Source of the DNA: Membranipora membranacea
Lineage: Eukaryota > Bryozoa > Gymnolaemata > Cheilostomatida > Membraniporidae
Assembly (NCBI GenBank): GCA_914767715.1
Contig: OU612066.1
Location: forward strand, 21,240,283-21,304,282
Reading direction: 5' to 3'
Length of the DNA: 64,000 nucleotides
Position 1 is the first letter of the stretch. Every line of letters starts with the position of its first letter. The notes below the pieces were generated by a model. That model saw only the letters and a list, made by a program, of their open reading frames with translations, made no database searches and was not told where the DNA came from. Positions 12,140 through 24,585 of the stretch are shown piece by piece. Position numbers and translations under genes: made by a program.

Positions 12140-14700
12140 TATACCTTCCCAAGATTAACAGCCCTCTTTAGTCCAGAAAGACACCTAGCTAAAAGTTACT
12201 CAAAAAAATGTGTTAATTTTAGCAGAAGGGGGGCAACATTCAATTCTTTTAGATCGGAGTTATATGCTGATTTCAATTATCTGGTTTCTATGCCTAAATA
12301 CTATGTCTTAGTTCTACACCTCTCAGTTTGTCAGTTCAGGAGAAAACTAATTTAACTAAAAAGAACGGAGATATCTCTATCAATCGCCCATATATTCCGA
12401 TTGTTCTGCCTTAGTATAGCTAGTTGTGTACTATCTAATTTAAAAACCTCACCTTTTGTGCCTTGATATTATACTATATATACTGTATATATACCTATAT
12501 ACCTACTAACTACATATACTGCTTGGTTAAAAAGCCACTATGGCATGCATCGAACCAAATTCTAGCGGTTTGATCCGCACAATATAAATTAGATGGGCCT
12601 GATTGCCTCTGACAACCGTTTTTTTTTTTGGTTGCTCAACTTTGAGCAGAATCAGTGGATAAAGTGTATTCAATGTCATTGGCTGATTTCTGAACAGTAG
12701 AGCGAAATCAGATTGAGTCGAATCGGAGCACCAGTCATCGACTCGCACTTGTTTCGTCTTTATCATTCACATTCAGTCTCCTTCCAGTCTGTTTGGATCA
12801 GGACCATAAATACAGGAGGTCTACTGTGTGCACGCAGTATAAAGATCCTCCTCTGCCTCTTCAAAAAAAGAGTTGCGGCAACGGCGGCTAGGGTATAGGG
12901 TTCTACCCCACCCAAGCCACCTGAGACTAAGGGGGCTCGTTAAATAGGGCGGTCAAATAAGACCTAGTGTATAGAAAGGAAAAAAAATTCATATCATTAA
13001 AATTGTTAATCCTCATTACCTTTGAATAATAACGGCAAGGCTCTAAAAGTTCTCTCAGTCTCAGATTTTTACCCGCTCTAACTTATTCTACAAATACTTT
13101 GACCAGAGAAATAGATAAATAAACCTTTTTTACTGGTCAATTAATTAATGATAGCGTAAAGGTCTCTTTGAAATGTATATGGTTGATCCCACCCTCAACC
13201 GCTGAGTGGGGAAAAACGCGGTATTATCTAAACTAGAATGGCTTTGAATCTCAATAACAACAAACAGCTGCTAGAGCAGAGTTGCTGCCATCACAAACCT
13301 ACGAAAGAATCAATAATAAAAAACATCAACTATATATATATATATTAAATTCATGTCTGTGAAATTTCCAGTTGCCTCCCCTACATCCCAGTTGCACAGA
13401 CCATTGGATGGTCACACCCTACACACAAAACATGTGTACCCAGCACAATGGATTATTTGTTATTAAAAGACACAATATTTCAAGTCATCAGAATTGGGTG
13501 CATGAAAACACCTGTCACGGCAGCTGTGCAAATATGATATTGTGCAGAGCCTGCATGCAGTCTTGACGGGCTGTGAGGACTTTTGATATGTTACGAGGTG
13601 GTGTTGGGAGGGTCTTGAGAAGCAGTCACACAGTGTACATAGACTCAGATCATCTGACAAAACAAAAATATTAGGTCGATACCAATACAATTAATGTTAA
13701 TCAATTGATTTTATTGCCGTTTACCTTAACAATCTGAGACTGTTTTGCCTGCTATAAGGTGAATGAAATATGTCTTCATGTGGTTAATTTAATTCATTAT
13801 AACCAAAGAGTTAATATCAGCATTAGAAAGTCTTACGCTTGAGGCACAAGGAGCTGCTTCCTCCTTTGCCAGCTTCCTTTTTTTCTCTCTCGATTCAACC
13901 CTCTCACAAACCAGTCGACTACAAACTCTTGTAGCAACGGTTCTCTTAGAGATCATAGCAAACGCACTATATTCCCTCTATTTGATTAAATTTACTGGCT
14001 GCTGACTTTGAAAACCTTTTTAAGATGCCCTCACACCTCTCTGCATATACATCTGCCGTCTTAAATTGACTTTGAGTCATAATTGTAACCTGTCTCATAA
14101 CATTGCACCTTGCAGTAAAATGTACAAACTTGCTCCAATTCCTTTTAAACTGAGCGGAGAAATGGATAATATGGGAAAATTTTGGTATTCTAAGGCTGAA
14201 TCATGGGATTCCATAGGTAATTATTAAGACTTATCTCCTCCCATTTTTTTGGGTTTAAAAACTGATTTTCTCCCTTACTGGCAAACTGAGAGGTGTAGAA
14301 ACTATGACATTGTATTAAGACAACCTATCTACACATTCTCTTCTTCTATTGGCAGTTTGTTACAAAGCAATAGATTGAAGAGTGAAGATTTGAGCGAAGT
14401 TTGGATTCGGCGAAAAGAAACCTTCCCATTGAAAGACTTCAGCATTGAAACCTACACATACATGTTCATTCGTGACCTTCGATGTTTAGAGAGTTATATT
14501 CTCTAACAAGTTAAGTTTGTGACTTGGCTTGGCACAGAACAGTATGAGGATGAAGGGTATGGCAGCTGTATATGATCTATATTCCACAGTCCTGACTTTC
14601 TTAGACTCTTTGTGTTTACCCAGAATTATTCACCAATCACTGCAATTCTATACATGGGAGAAAGCAACCAATCATGTTCTTGCTGACACACAACTCTATT
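12140..14700. other. No gene recognised
   Basis: AT-rich sequence with short TA runs (12470-12500, 13330-13346). The open frames are short, without splice support or recognisable motifs. Confidence 0.5.
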
Positions 14701-14723
14701 TTCAATTTCCGTACTTCCTCTAG

Positions 14724-14880
14724 GTTCTAACCACAAGCACGTTGGGCTAAGATTTTAAAGAGTTGTTCGATAAATGGTAAGCTGCGATGGAGGAGGCATG
14801 GATCACTGTGTCAAAATGGGATACAGAAACTGAGGGATTTAGAATGATTGATGATAGAGAGGAGATAAAGTTGAGGTGAT
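14724..14880 (+). pseudogene. TRIM exon-4 relic
   Basis: The sequence starts at the same acceptor as other exon-4 copies (CCTCTAG then GTTCTAACC) and continues with matches to ELFDKW, the W of SNWDTETE and the IDD.EE end. It has an internal deletion of about 40 bases and in-frame stops. Confidence 0.7.
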
Positions 14881-14889
14881 CACTGCCTT

Positions 14890-16920
14890 ATAAAGAAATT
14901 AAAACTGGGTATACTAGCTAAAGATATAAAAAGCACTCTGAGTTGTTTCCGTCGGTGGATGTTAGTAAATTTGAGTTCAAGAAGTAATAGACATGATAGT
15001 CAGCGAAGTCCCACCAATAAACACAAACAGTTTGATCTATACTTGTAAAGTTTTAGATCCTTTACCCACAGCATTTGTCAATAAGAACTGCTATGTTCTA
15101 TTCTATTGTCATTTGCGCTTAGTAAGGGTTTGTGAAATATAATATCAACCAAATGTTGCTTTAATGTATATATTACAAATCTAAAAATAAATGTGGAACA
15201 AAACAGTCGTTCCACTCCTGAAGGAAATGCAATGAGGAAGATACCTTGAGGTAAAGCTTAGATCAGGGTTGATAGTGTGGCTATTTATGGAAGCTTACAT
15301 GGAACTTTTACAAAGCATTTCCTATTTCAAAGAGCTTTCTTAGTATTTACCTAGAATTTGGTTACATGTTAGTTCATGGGCGATATTTTGATCAGCATGG
15401 ATAACGGTTTTTGGGTGTGGTATTAAACAATGATGTTCGATTTTCATATGTTTCTCCTACATTGATGGCCTACCCTGCAAAATTTTGCCAAAGTCTGTAG
15501 AAAAAATGTTGTGATGTACAAACCTTCAGCAGTTGAGATAAATATTGCCCATTAGTTCAGCTAATGATTAAAATATCATGTTCTCTCAGCTAATCATTTA
15601 ATCATTTGATGTTAGCTAACATTTACTCATCCTCTTAACTTTCTGTCCAGCTAACCAAAATGTAATGAAGGCCACCCCATAACATTGATTGGTCATTTGA
15701 GCACTTGTTGTCGCTTGGAAATCCTATGTCTGTTGAACCCGTTTGAATTGACCTATAAATCAAATAACAAATAGTCATGTCCTCTTCCATGTAATGTGCG
15801 TGACAAGTGACCAAGATAACATTAAGAGGGAAGTTGAGGGTTGAAATATTCCATATTGAGAAGGAACACTGTTCAAATTAGGCCACGTCAGCATCTTACT
15901 TCCAGTTGGGCATATAGTCACAGGTGTGCAGAATTCCTCTAACAGTGCAAGCTCTGTACTTTGGATATGAAACACCTTGATCAATTCGGATCCAAAATGC
16001 CTTTTGATGGCAGCTCCAAGGAGGAAGGGCAATGCCAAATGCTGGCTTAGAGGATATGACTTGATCTATGAAACAACCATGTAATTTCATGTCAAACAAT
16101 ATAAGTTTTCTAGATGGCACATGGCCTGCTCGCTATCCTGCAATTTTTCATGTCACTTTACATTGACATCTCTACCTTAAGTATTGCGAAACACCTGGTT
16201 GCACTATTTGCAATGAGTTAATATAGGCATCATCATAGTCAATGTAAGAGTTTTGAGATGTTCTGGTATGTCGTGTTTGGTTTTCGCATCTGTGTAAAAA
16301 AAATTAAGTCAAATCAAGGATTTCAAGAAATCCTTGGTCAAATTGCAAATCTGTCGCAAAAACTCAAAATAAAGTAAGTTTTATTTGGCTGATCTTGCCT
16401 GCCCCTCCATTATTCATCGTCAAATTTGTTTGGTTCCTCAGCTACATATTTTTATAATTGGAGTTTCAAAGTAATGAACTTTTTTGTTCAATCTTTTTTT
16501 ATGCCATACTCTTGGCAGAAAAATAACAAGAGTGAGATGTCCTAGCTATTGCGAGCTTTTAATTTGTTAAATTTACTAGAAATACTTCAAGAATAAATGC
16601 CCCAAAACTTCAGGGGAATAGATAACAGACCCTCATTTTGTGAAAGGTAAACTTGGCAACTGAGTTATGTGAGATGAACGGTTGAATGGGTTTTCCAGTA
16701 TAGGTTTTGGGTCGTCGATAATTGACATGGGCATAAACCTAGAAAATCACAGCCTTGTCAAGGCAGGCTAGAATCGTTGTAGAGTTGCATGCATGATATA
16801 TATATAGTGCCTAGTTATAATTGCTAAACACTTTTATCAAGAATTATTTGCTTTAGTCGTTTCTTTGCTTTCATTTAACCTATTCCTATTGGTATTTTAT
16901 TACATAAATTAGGATATCAT
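14890..16920. other. No gene recognised
   Basis: No open frame above about 90 codons, no repeat structure that I can define and no family match. Confidence 0.5.
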
Positions 16921-16929
16921 CTTTCTAAA

Positions 16930-17250
16930 GTTAGCCAGCTTGGCTTAGCGGTAAGCGCATCTGTTTGACCAGCTGGTTGTGGTTTCCAATCTCATCTGGT
17001 ACCCAAAGCGGTTTCGACTTTGAATGATCACATAGTCCTTTCAGGACTCAAAATAAATAATGACGGTCACCTGTATGAACATCAAACACCGTGCAATGCA
17101 GATAAAATAACCCCATCTGTATGGTATAGTTCTATGCAGGAGGACGATGTCACCAACCAGTGCAGCTCCGGCCTTGAAGTGCTATGCTTAATGCTGGGTC
17201 AAAGCAGCCAGTGGTTAAACATTGGGACTATTGACTTGGAAACCTAGTGA
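16930..17250 (+). mobile_element. tRNA-derived SINE, family 1, plus strand
   Basis: A tRNA-like head (A-box TGGCTTAGCGG at about 16940, B-box-like GGTTTCCAATC at about 16981) is followed by a body that matches 33236-33467 in antisense (GAGGACG.TG.CACCAACC, GCAGCTC.GGCCTTG, ATGCTGGGT). It ends near 17250. The shared body shows a true repeat family and not a lone tRNA gene. Confidence 0.75.
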
Positions 17251-17329
17251 AGTTTTTGTCTCAATAGACAGACAGCCATTATAGTCACAGTGATAATTTG
17301 TGAAGGTGACTTTAAATGATGTGGTAATA

Positions 17330-17500
17330 CCAAGGAGAAACAGGTAGCAGTAGTTAGACATTGTTTAACTGATCCAAGTCTAATATCATCAAGAGTGGTT
17401 ACTTTATAGATAGACAAGACTGATATAGATAGAGATAGGAAGATTAAAAATAAGTGATTAAGTGAACAAGTGAATATTCAGATCAAGATCAATTTTCTTT
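17330..17500 (+). pseudogene. Possible TRIM exon 4/5 relic
   Basis: GGAGAAACAGGTA at about 17336 matches the end of exon 4 with its donor. The stretch 17405-17490 resembles exon 5 in patches (GATTAAAAATAAG, TCAGATCAAGATCA). Similarity is weak and gapped, so the call rests mainly on its position after the 14.7 kb relic. Confidence 0.35.
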
Positions 17501-17853
17501 AATCTTGTATATATATAATACATAGCTAGTTGTATAATCGTGAGTGTTTATTATTGAGCCAAATCAAGGCTTGGGTAATACTGTGAAAGTGTGACCTTGA
17601 GGTGTGTTCTGAAAATCTAAAAATAATGTTCAAGCTTTGATATACATAACAGTGTCATTTCTTAAAGAAATCATACAAGGAAACAATTTTCTTATCATGC
17701 TTTGAATAGTAGTTAGAAGAGGCTATTTATGGAGCAAGACACAAAAGCATATCCGATATCGGCGAGAATCTCAATGCAATGGTTATTATACCTCTTCCCT
17801 GAAGATGTCAATTTTTTGTGCCAAACAAGTATAAAGGAAATGCCTTCACAATC

Positions 17854-18103
17854 CAGGGGGGTCTTTCAATTAGAAAGAGTGATCCTTTACTAAAGCAAGT
17901 TATCACTATCACATCGCTCAAAATTATCACTCACTTGGTGTTTCAATTAGAGGAAATCGCTCCCAAATCGCTCACTCAGAATGTATACAGTTCCATCAAG
18001 TGACTGAGCGATCTGAAAGCGAGACCCCTAGCAGGTATCGCTCACTCAGTGAGTGAGCGATAATATTGCGATTTTGGCAGTTTCTAATTGAAAGACCCCC
18101 CTG
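17854..18103. mobile_element. 250-bp MITE with 23-bp inverted ends
   Basis: The ends are CAGGGGGGTCTTTCAATTAG and its inverse CTAATTGAAAGACCCCCCTG. The interior has GCTCACTCA repeats and no ORF. A related right end lies at about 31325-31352. No clear target duplication is seen. Confidence 0.8.
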
Positions 18104-18109
18104 TTCAGT

Positions 18110-19440
18110 CTTGCAAAGCCCTCATTTAGTTTTTTTGCCACATCTGTTACCAGGGAAATTAATACATTGTTAATGTTTGTTCTTCAGATTAGCTCTTTGG
18201 TTGGACAAGAACAGACTGCTAGTCTGCGCATTCCTAGATTGCAAGATGGGTGTTCATTATCATATTGACTATATCATGAACCATGAGGTTGTATCTCCAA
18301 TGTTCCACAATTAGGCAAGCAAAACCTACCCTCCTAACCAAAGTTCTATGTAAGATAAACTGATATACAGTATTGATAACCATGGCCAATAACAGTAAAC
18401 ACGATTTACTAGCTGATAGAAATCTCACAGTAGTTCTAACAAACCCATAAAAGCTAATTCCTATAAGGATTTATCTGAAGTTCAGACACGAAGATTGTTT
18501 TCCTGTTATCTTGATATTTTATAATTCTTTTCTAGGAGACCCAACGCATTACCAGGGCTGCCAAATGTTTTTTGTGGAGATTTTTGTTGGGATAGCGATG
18601 GCTTGACCGTTCATAAGCATGCAGACCCTAAAATTGATTGCTGTCTAACTGTTTTGTTATTTACGACATACTTGGCCAATATAGACAAAAGGCCAAGGCA
18701 GGTTTGTTCGTGGGCAAAACAGAGTCAAATCAAAACAACATAGATTGCAAGCATGAATATGAATAGGTATAGAATCGAATTGAATCGAATGAAGAGTTGG
18801 CTCTTCTCATTACTATGCTGCTCTTAGATAAACAAGAAACGAAAGGGATGTGGCGCAGAGTAAGGCCTACAGCACCCATGCAAAAAAGACCACAGACTGG
18901 ATGACTTTATCTTATATCGCAATCTTTCAAAATTCAGCAGTCAAACACAATCGGCTACAATTGTCAATATTTTTACTACCAATGTTGAATGTGAGCAACC
19001 ACAATTGTCAAACTTTCAACCGCAAACACGCAATTTGATCCATGTTGCCTACAGATGTGTATCAAGAATTCGGATTTTATTCCCAAAAAGGTTGCTTCAT
19101 TTGTGGTTCAAACTTTTCATATCTGTGGTTGATCAAATTGTGATAATTGTGGTAGTTATCGCCACGACAGTTCTGTCAACAAAAACTGACCATCAATTCT
19201 GACGTACCTCATCAGAAATCAGTAATCACATCAAGAATCATTGATATAATTCATCACTGTGCAATGCTTCATGCCCCAAGCTACCTGTGACTTAGGACAA
19301 CCAACCAAAATGCTCAGATATATTTATATCCAACCAATCATATGTTGCGTGGTTTGGTGTACACCTATAAATAGAGTTGTCTCGGCATTTGTTTCTCAGT
19401 TTCCATGCAACATAGGTGTTAGTTTATTGAATACATTACA
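18110..19440. other. No gene recognised
   Basis: Upstream region of the lectin gene. Short frames only, and no conserved motif. Confidence 0.45.
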
Positions 19441-19456
19441 AGTTGCTATAGGCATC

Positions 19457-20479
19457 ATGAGGCCAAGCAGATTGCTTGCAGTTTTGATAGCGGCGGGTAA
19501 GAATAGATGCAAATTGTTTCTTTTGCAATTCAAAATTGAAAAGTTTTCTGTAGTTGAACACAGATATCATGTTCGAAATCCATGTCCTTTATAAAAAACA
19601 TTTTCAGCCATGTCTGTCATATGTCTGTCCACATACCATTTATATATTATTTCCCTGTAGATGCAAACTACAACTCTATACAGTCCATTTATTTGTGGCT
19701 CTTATTTTGCAGTGGCAGCATCAGGGGCAAATGGCTGCAGCAACGGTTGGGTAAAATCGCCAGCCACAGGCAGATGTTATAAATTTGTTGTTGATAGAAG
19801 CGTCAATTGGGGAGAGGCAGAGGGCCTGTGCAGTATCTATGGTGGAAGACTTGCTACTCTACGTACTTCTGATGACTTGGTCTTTGTCAATGGTTACAGA
19901 GTAACGTACTATGGTGAGTTTATCTAAAAAATGCTTTGTAATAATGTCTATGTAGGACATTGTCCCAACTTGTCAACTTGTGTATCTTGTGAGATCTTTT
20001 GCTCAGCAACCATAGAGTCCCAATCGTACCTTGGATGTCTCTCCAGCAGAAAGATACTGTTAAACTTGCAAACTTTGTGTAGTATGATGTATTGTTGTCA
20101 TATCTAATCGTAATATTGGTCGCACAAGCTCCCTTCACCAATATGGAAGTACTCACTTACACAATTTAAAGACAGCCATCTAATCTGAAGAAAGAGCAGT
20201 CTACAATAAGGTTTCTGTTCTGAATACTGCTGTTCTCTAGGTTTCAAAGGTGACTTCTGGCTGGGAGGAAGGAAGATTGGTGGACAATGGTATTGGAAAA
20301 CTAGCCCTCCAGCACGAAGAATTGCCTCGAACCTAATGCTATGGGAACCCAGTCAGCCAGACAACTGTTGTGGCGGCGCATATTGTCTTCAAATGATTGC
20401 AAGATCGGATGGAAAAGTGAGATGGGATGATACTTTATGTAGCACTCATAAGCACTTCATCTGTGAGAAGGAAACCTAA
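19457..20479 (+). CDS. Secreted C-type lectin domain protein (159 aa)
   Basis: Three exons, 19457-19496, 19713-19913 and 20241-20479 (TAA), phases 1/1, total 480 nt. Exon 1 and the start of exon 2 encode a hydrophobic signal peptide (MRPSRLLAVLIAAVAASG), with mature protein near ANGC. The C-type lectin fold is seen in CYKF, a WGEAEGLC helix, GGRLATL, FWLGG, WYWKT, SQPDNCC, VRWDD and HFICEK. The QPD tripeptide is the signature of galactose-preferring lectins in the long-loop region, and WDD sits at the usual WND calcium site. The acidic residue normally two before the next Cys is replaced (GGAYC), so calcium and sugar binding may be weakened. It is a single domain with no other region. It lies alone between TRIM relics and TRIM-B. 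A role in innate recognition is inference. Confidence 0.9.
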
Positions 20480-20489
20480 AATATGGGCA

Positions 20490-22980
20490 TTCACCATCGG
20501 TTACTGATTACATTTCTGAGTAAACGCCTTCATTATTACAAAAAAATTACACAATGTTTAAAATTCATTAAAAAAAATTATTCGAAAACCAACATTCTTA
20601 TTTTATTCAATTCCCTGCTCAAGGTTATATTGAAGGAAAACGCAACATACTCGCAATATGTTTTCATGAAATACAGAGTTTTTTACACCTAAAGAACTCA
20701 TTTTTTCTTGAGCAATGTGACAAGGCTCAGTTATTTAATAACACAGTACTGTATTATAACTAGTAAAATTTACTAGCTTTAATCTGGCCTCAGAGCCTCA
20801 TACTTTGTAGTTATCTTATCTTACCTTAAGCATTATCCTGTACCACGGCGCGCCTTATAGCGAGTTTATGCAAATTTACTTATCTCGCCAGTCCACAGGA
20901 TTTTCTCATCCCATTCATTCTAGACAACTGAAGTGACAAGTCGTCTTTTCACAATTCCCACCCTCCCGCCCTAAAATACTGCCTTATGTTACTATATTTC
21001 TTAGTGTGTGAAAGATGACTTGGGTGCATGTGTGGTTGGTGCTAAATTTTCTGCCTTTTCTAAAGTATCGAGGCCAAATTTCCTCCTATAAAGTTCTTGC
21101 CCTGCCCATGCTGTTCTCCAGCAACTTAAATGTTTATTTCTAACTTATTGGGGGTTAACCAGGAAATGGCGTCTTAGTCGCCCCCCTCCTATAGGGGAAC
21201 CCCCAGCTATCTTGTTAATCATCTTATCCCTTGTTCTGAATTAATCGGAAACGTGCTTCATGACATCAAAATTAAAGTACTGACATCTGGTTGATTTCTT
21301 GATGGTCAGAATGTGAAAGCTGCTATGTTGGTATAATATGCTATGCTACAGAGGAATAAGTGCTTTTAGAGGTGTATGTGCTCGAATTAACAACTTGATT
21401 GTTGGCAACAATAGTTTCTTCCATTGTTGTTATTATTTATGAAAAGAAAGCCCTGATCAATGAGCGTAGACATAGACATACATCGTAGTCTATAGTATGA
21501 TGCCGTCGTAAATGTGCTGCCATTAGAGTTTCCAATGATCACCATTGTCTAAAAGCTCAAATTTATAGTAATATATACAAGCAGGACACAATTCATTGGA
21601 ATAGAGTTAACATGACAAAAATATAAACGTATTTGCACTTACATGACTGGTTTGGCTGGAAATCAATTAAATCCAGGAGAAAAGTTTATATTCGGCAGAA
21701 AAGTTGTCACAGAGGATGCTGCCTCATTGGCATGGCTGTATCCTCAACACTGACATAAAAATTGTCATTATCATGAGTTGTGCCCAAAATAATACAAAAG
21801 GAACGCTGTGGTGCATTTCAGCTTGTTAAAGCTATCTATTGTTAATGATAGGTTATGATGGTGAATCTAATGTGTGTTAGAGTCTTATTTTACATGGTTA
21901 TAGTCATTGCATCAATATTTAATAATGATACCAAAAAAACCTGGCATTAAACGTCCTAAAACAGGTAGGAATCGAGGTTCTTTTTCGATTGCTCCGGTTT
22001 GTCTTTTGATTAAGAATTCAGAGTCGTTTGCCTGTAACAGTCTTTGGAGATCTAGAAAATTTTCTTTCAAGGATTTGGTTTGGAGGACCGGACGTATTAG
22101 TTAAACTCAAAATGTATCACCAATGATATTGGAAATATTTTTTGACATTTCATGCTGCAATGCTAGGCAATGAGCCTTGGGAGTGAAGTGAGGAAATTAG
22201 GCCTTATATGTACATTGTGAGGGCGTTTTTTCATTTCTAGTGTAATTTATCTTCATGGTTTGGACATATCAACAGGAATGTTTCAAGAAGTTTATTTATT
22301 AGTTACTTGGCAAGAACAATAGCAAAGTATTTTTTTAGTATGTGAATAGATCTGCGACTCGTTTACGGTCACCTTAAGCTGGATGATCTCATCCAAGCGC
22401 ACAAATATATAATCTGGCCACACCTAGGCCTGTTGGTGACAGGTCCCGTAATGTCCGCCTCGAATCAACCGGTAGATGAATCTGGGTAATCAGCATTCCC
22501 TCCATTAGAGTGAGCCTGGTGAGCTGAGGTACAGCAGGACCTAATTCTAAGTTGTTATGATATGAAGCTGCTGGATATTTGTCACTACGTGACTGGTATT
22601 TATGGTGATGGATATTTCAAATTTACCTCTTCCTGGTCTGTTTTTATGTCACTAACTAATTAGAGATGTTCATGAGCTCATCTAGTTGTAGATTTGAAGA
22701 TGATAAGGTGAACAGTTCATTGAATCCTTTCCCAGTATTGAGATATAATTGGGCTGATGTCAACAAGAGTTGTCTCCTTTTGTCTTGTAAGAAGACAATC
22801 TTGTTTGAGCAAAATTGAGCTGATATTTATAACGGTAATAAAGTTTAAATAATTATTGAACAATGAATTCTTGGCTTTGTAAAGTTATATTATCAAAATT
22901 TAATTCAAGTATACTTGTATTATCATTGTCTGAGCAAAGCATACCCTAGCTGATCTAGTTCAAATATCGCTACCATTACT
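20490..22980. other. No gene recognised
   Basis: AT-rich intergenic DNA between the lectin and the TRIM-B leader units. One short hairpin of the AGTTGTC type lies at 22765-22801. A 65-codon frame at 21907 has no identifiable relation. Confidence 0.5.
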
Positions 22981-22989
22981 ACTGTCTTA

Positions 22990-23740
22990 TCACCAATTGA
23001 TAACGCTTGCAGGTTAATATCAATCGACCGAATGCAGAGAAACTGGATGTTAGAGATTTTAACTGCAACATAGATAACCGCGCTTACAGTTTTGCTTCGC
23101 TTATTTGTCAGGCTATTGAGATGAGGCCGTTTAACTTATTACACAGCAGTCTGCAGTCACAGCTTGAACAAGGAAGTTAGTAACAAGCAGTGCAGATTTA
23201 GATAGAGCAACACACTGAGAGTTTACAGGACATAACCATTGAGAATATCAGGTCAGTAGTATGTACAATCAAGGCATTAGGTAACTCTCTCTGACTCTTT
23301 ATATAAGGGTGTTGAACTTCTAATCCCTTTGTTCAGTTTTTTATCACAACTTACTCTGGTTAGGGATTAGGTTGCTAATAAGTGTAACTTCATTGATATG
23401 AAGGTTATTGCATTCTATTGTTAACCATACTGTGATCTCTGTTACTGCAGGCTCTGCGATGATACATTTATCTTACATTTCGAATTGTTAAACTTGAAGA
23501 CTCCCTGCCTACTATTATACACATGTCTTGCTTGCTCACAGCGGACCCCTTCAACATAAATTCAGTGTTTGGGGAAAGAAAGTGCGATATAAAAGAGTGT
23601 CCTCATTTTTTCTGTCATTCCCTGACCCACTCTGGAATCACTTGCCAGCGTGATAGAAATATATCCTAGCTAATATAAATTCCTTTTAGTCCTTATCAGC
23701 CCTTTCGTTGAATGCGACTGATAAGAAGTAAGTAATAGAT
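22990..23740 (+). repeat. TRIM leader unit B1
   Basis: The first of two tandem units upstream of TRIM-B. It shares with units B2 and C1-C3 the stretch GCTTGAACAAGGAAGTTAGT, an AATATCAGGTCAGTAGTATG splice-donor-like site, and a downstream stretch ending near CACTTGCCAGCGTG. Confidence 0.75.
23131..23251 (+). promoter_or_regulatory. Candidate 5' non-coding exon of TRIM-B (unit B1)
   Basis: This is the most conserved core of the leader units, ending at a good donor (CAG|GTCAGT). A splice to the acceptor just before the TRIM-B ATG would be usual for a leader exon. This is inference from conservation and the donor. Confidence 0.4.
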
Positions 23741-23837
23741 AACGCTTACAGGTTAACTTCCATCAATCAATGACATATCAACTAGATCAAGTTTGATCCA
23801 TTTTTCCCTCATTGGAATTGCCCCCCCCCCCCCCCGC

Positions 23838-23893
23838 CTCTACTGACACGCCGAAGGAAAGGAAAGCCTTTTTCCTCCGGCGTGTCAGTAGAG
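23838..23893. repeat. 56-bp perfect-arm hairpin next to a C tract
   Basis: Arms CTCTACTGACACGCCG and CGGCGTGTCAGTAGAG enclose a purine-rich loop, directly after a run of about 15 C (23820-23835). It interrupts leader unit B2. Confidence 0.85.
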
Positions 23894-23960
23894 TTTCGAA
23901 ACTGGTACATGGATTTCTCAGCCGTCACAGTTTTGCTTTGCTTTTTGCTTGATAAGGCAG

Positions 23961-24081
23961 TTAACTAATTACACAGCAGTCTGCAGTCACAGCTTGAACA
24001 AGGAAGTTAGTCACAAGCACAGTGGATATTTAGGTAGAGCAACACACTGAGAGTTTACAGGACAACCATTGAGAATATCAG
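23961..24081 (+). promoter_or_regulatory. Candidate 5' non-coding exon of TRIM-B (unit B2)
   Basis: Same core and donor as in unit B1. It is the closest one to the TRIM-B start. Confidence 0.4.
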
Positions 24082-24585
24082 GTCAGTAGTATGTACAATC
24101 AAGTAGTTGGAGACTCTCACTAACTCATTGGTGCAATTTTTGGGGTGTTGAGCTTCTAATGCCTTTGTCAAGTTTTCTTATCACTGCTTACTCTGGTTAG
24201 GCTATTGTCAACCAATTGTGATACCATTTATCCAAAAGATTGATATGTTAAACTTGAGTTCTGCCTCCTAGTCATGATCACATTGGCCCCTTACACTAAT
24301 ATTCAGTGTTTGGGAACAAGAGAGTGGGATAGAAAAGAGTCCTCCTATATTTCCTCTCATTCTCAGATTCAGTCAGGATCTATAAAGATTGATTGCGATT
24401 TGAGACTGATTGGAAGGTAATGTGCTCAACGAATTTTTTTGAGCAAGCACTCAAGCTCTCCTTCAGAATGCAGTTTCGATAATGGCTTGATCTTCTAGAT
24501 CTAGGGATTGTTGTTGGCAAAACAATATAGATCTGTTACTCCTGCTTTAGAGTTTCTTGGAGTGACACAACATTTAACTAGAGAA

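Larger units (their letters stand above)
23741..24400 (+). repeat. TRIM leader unit B2
   Basis: The second unit upstream of TRIM-B, interrupted near its start by a poly-C tract (23820-23835) and a 56-bp hairpin (23838-23893). Otherwise it parallels unit B1. Confidence 0.75.

Noticed and set aside
20860-22980. A hidden gene in the long gap before TRIM-B
   Set aside because: No run of open exons with matching splice sites could be assembled on either strand.
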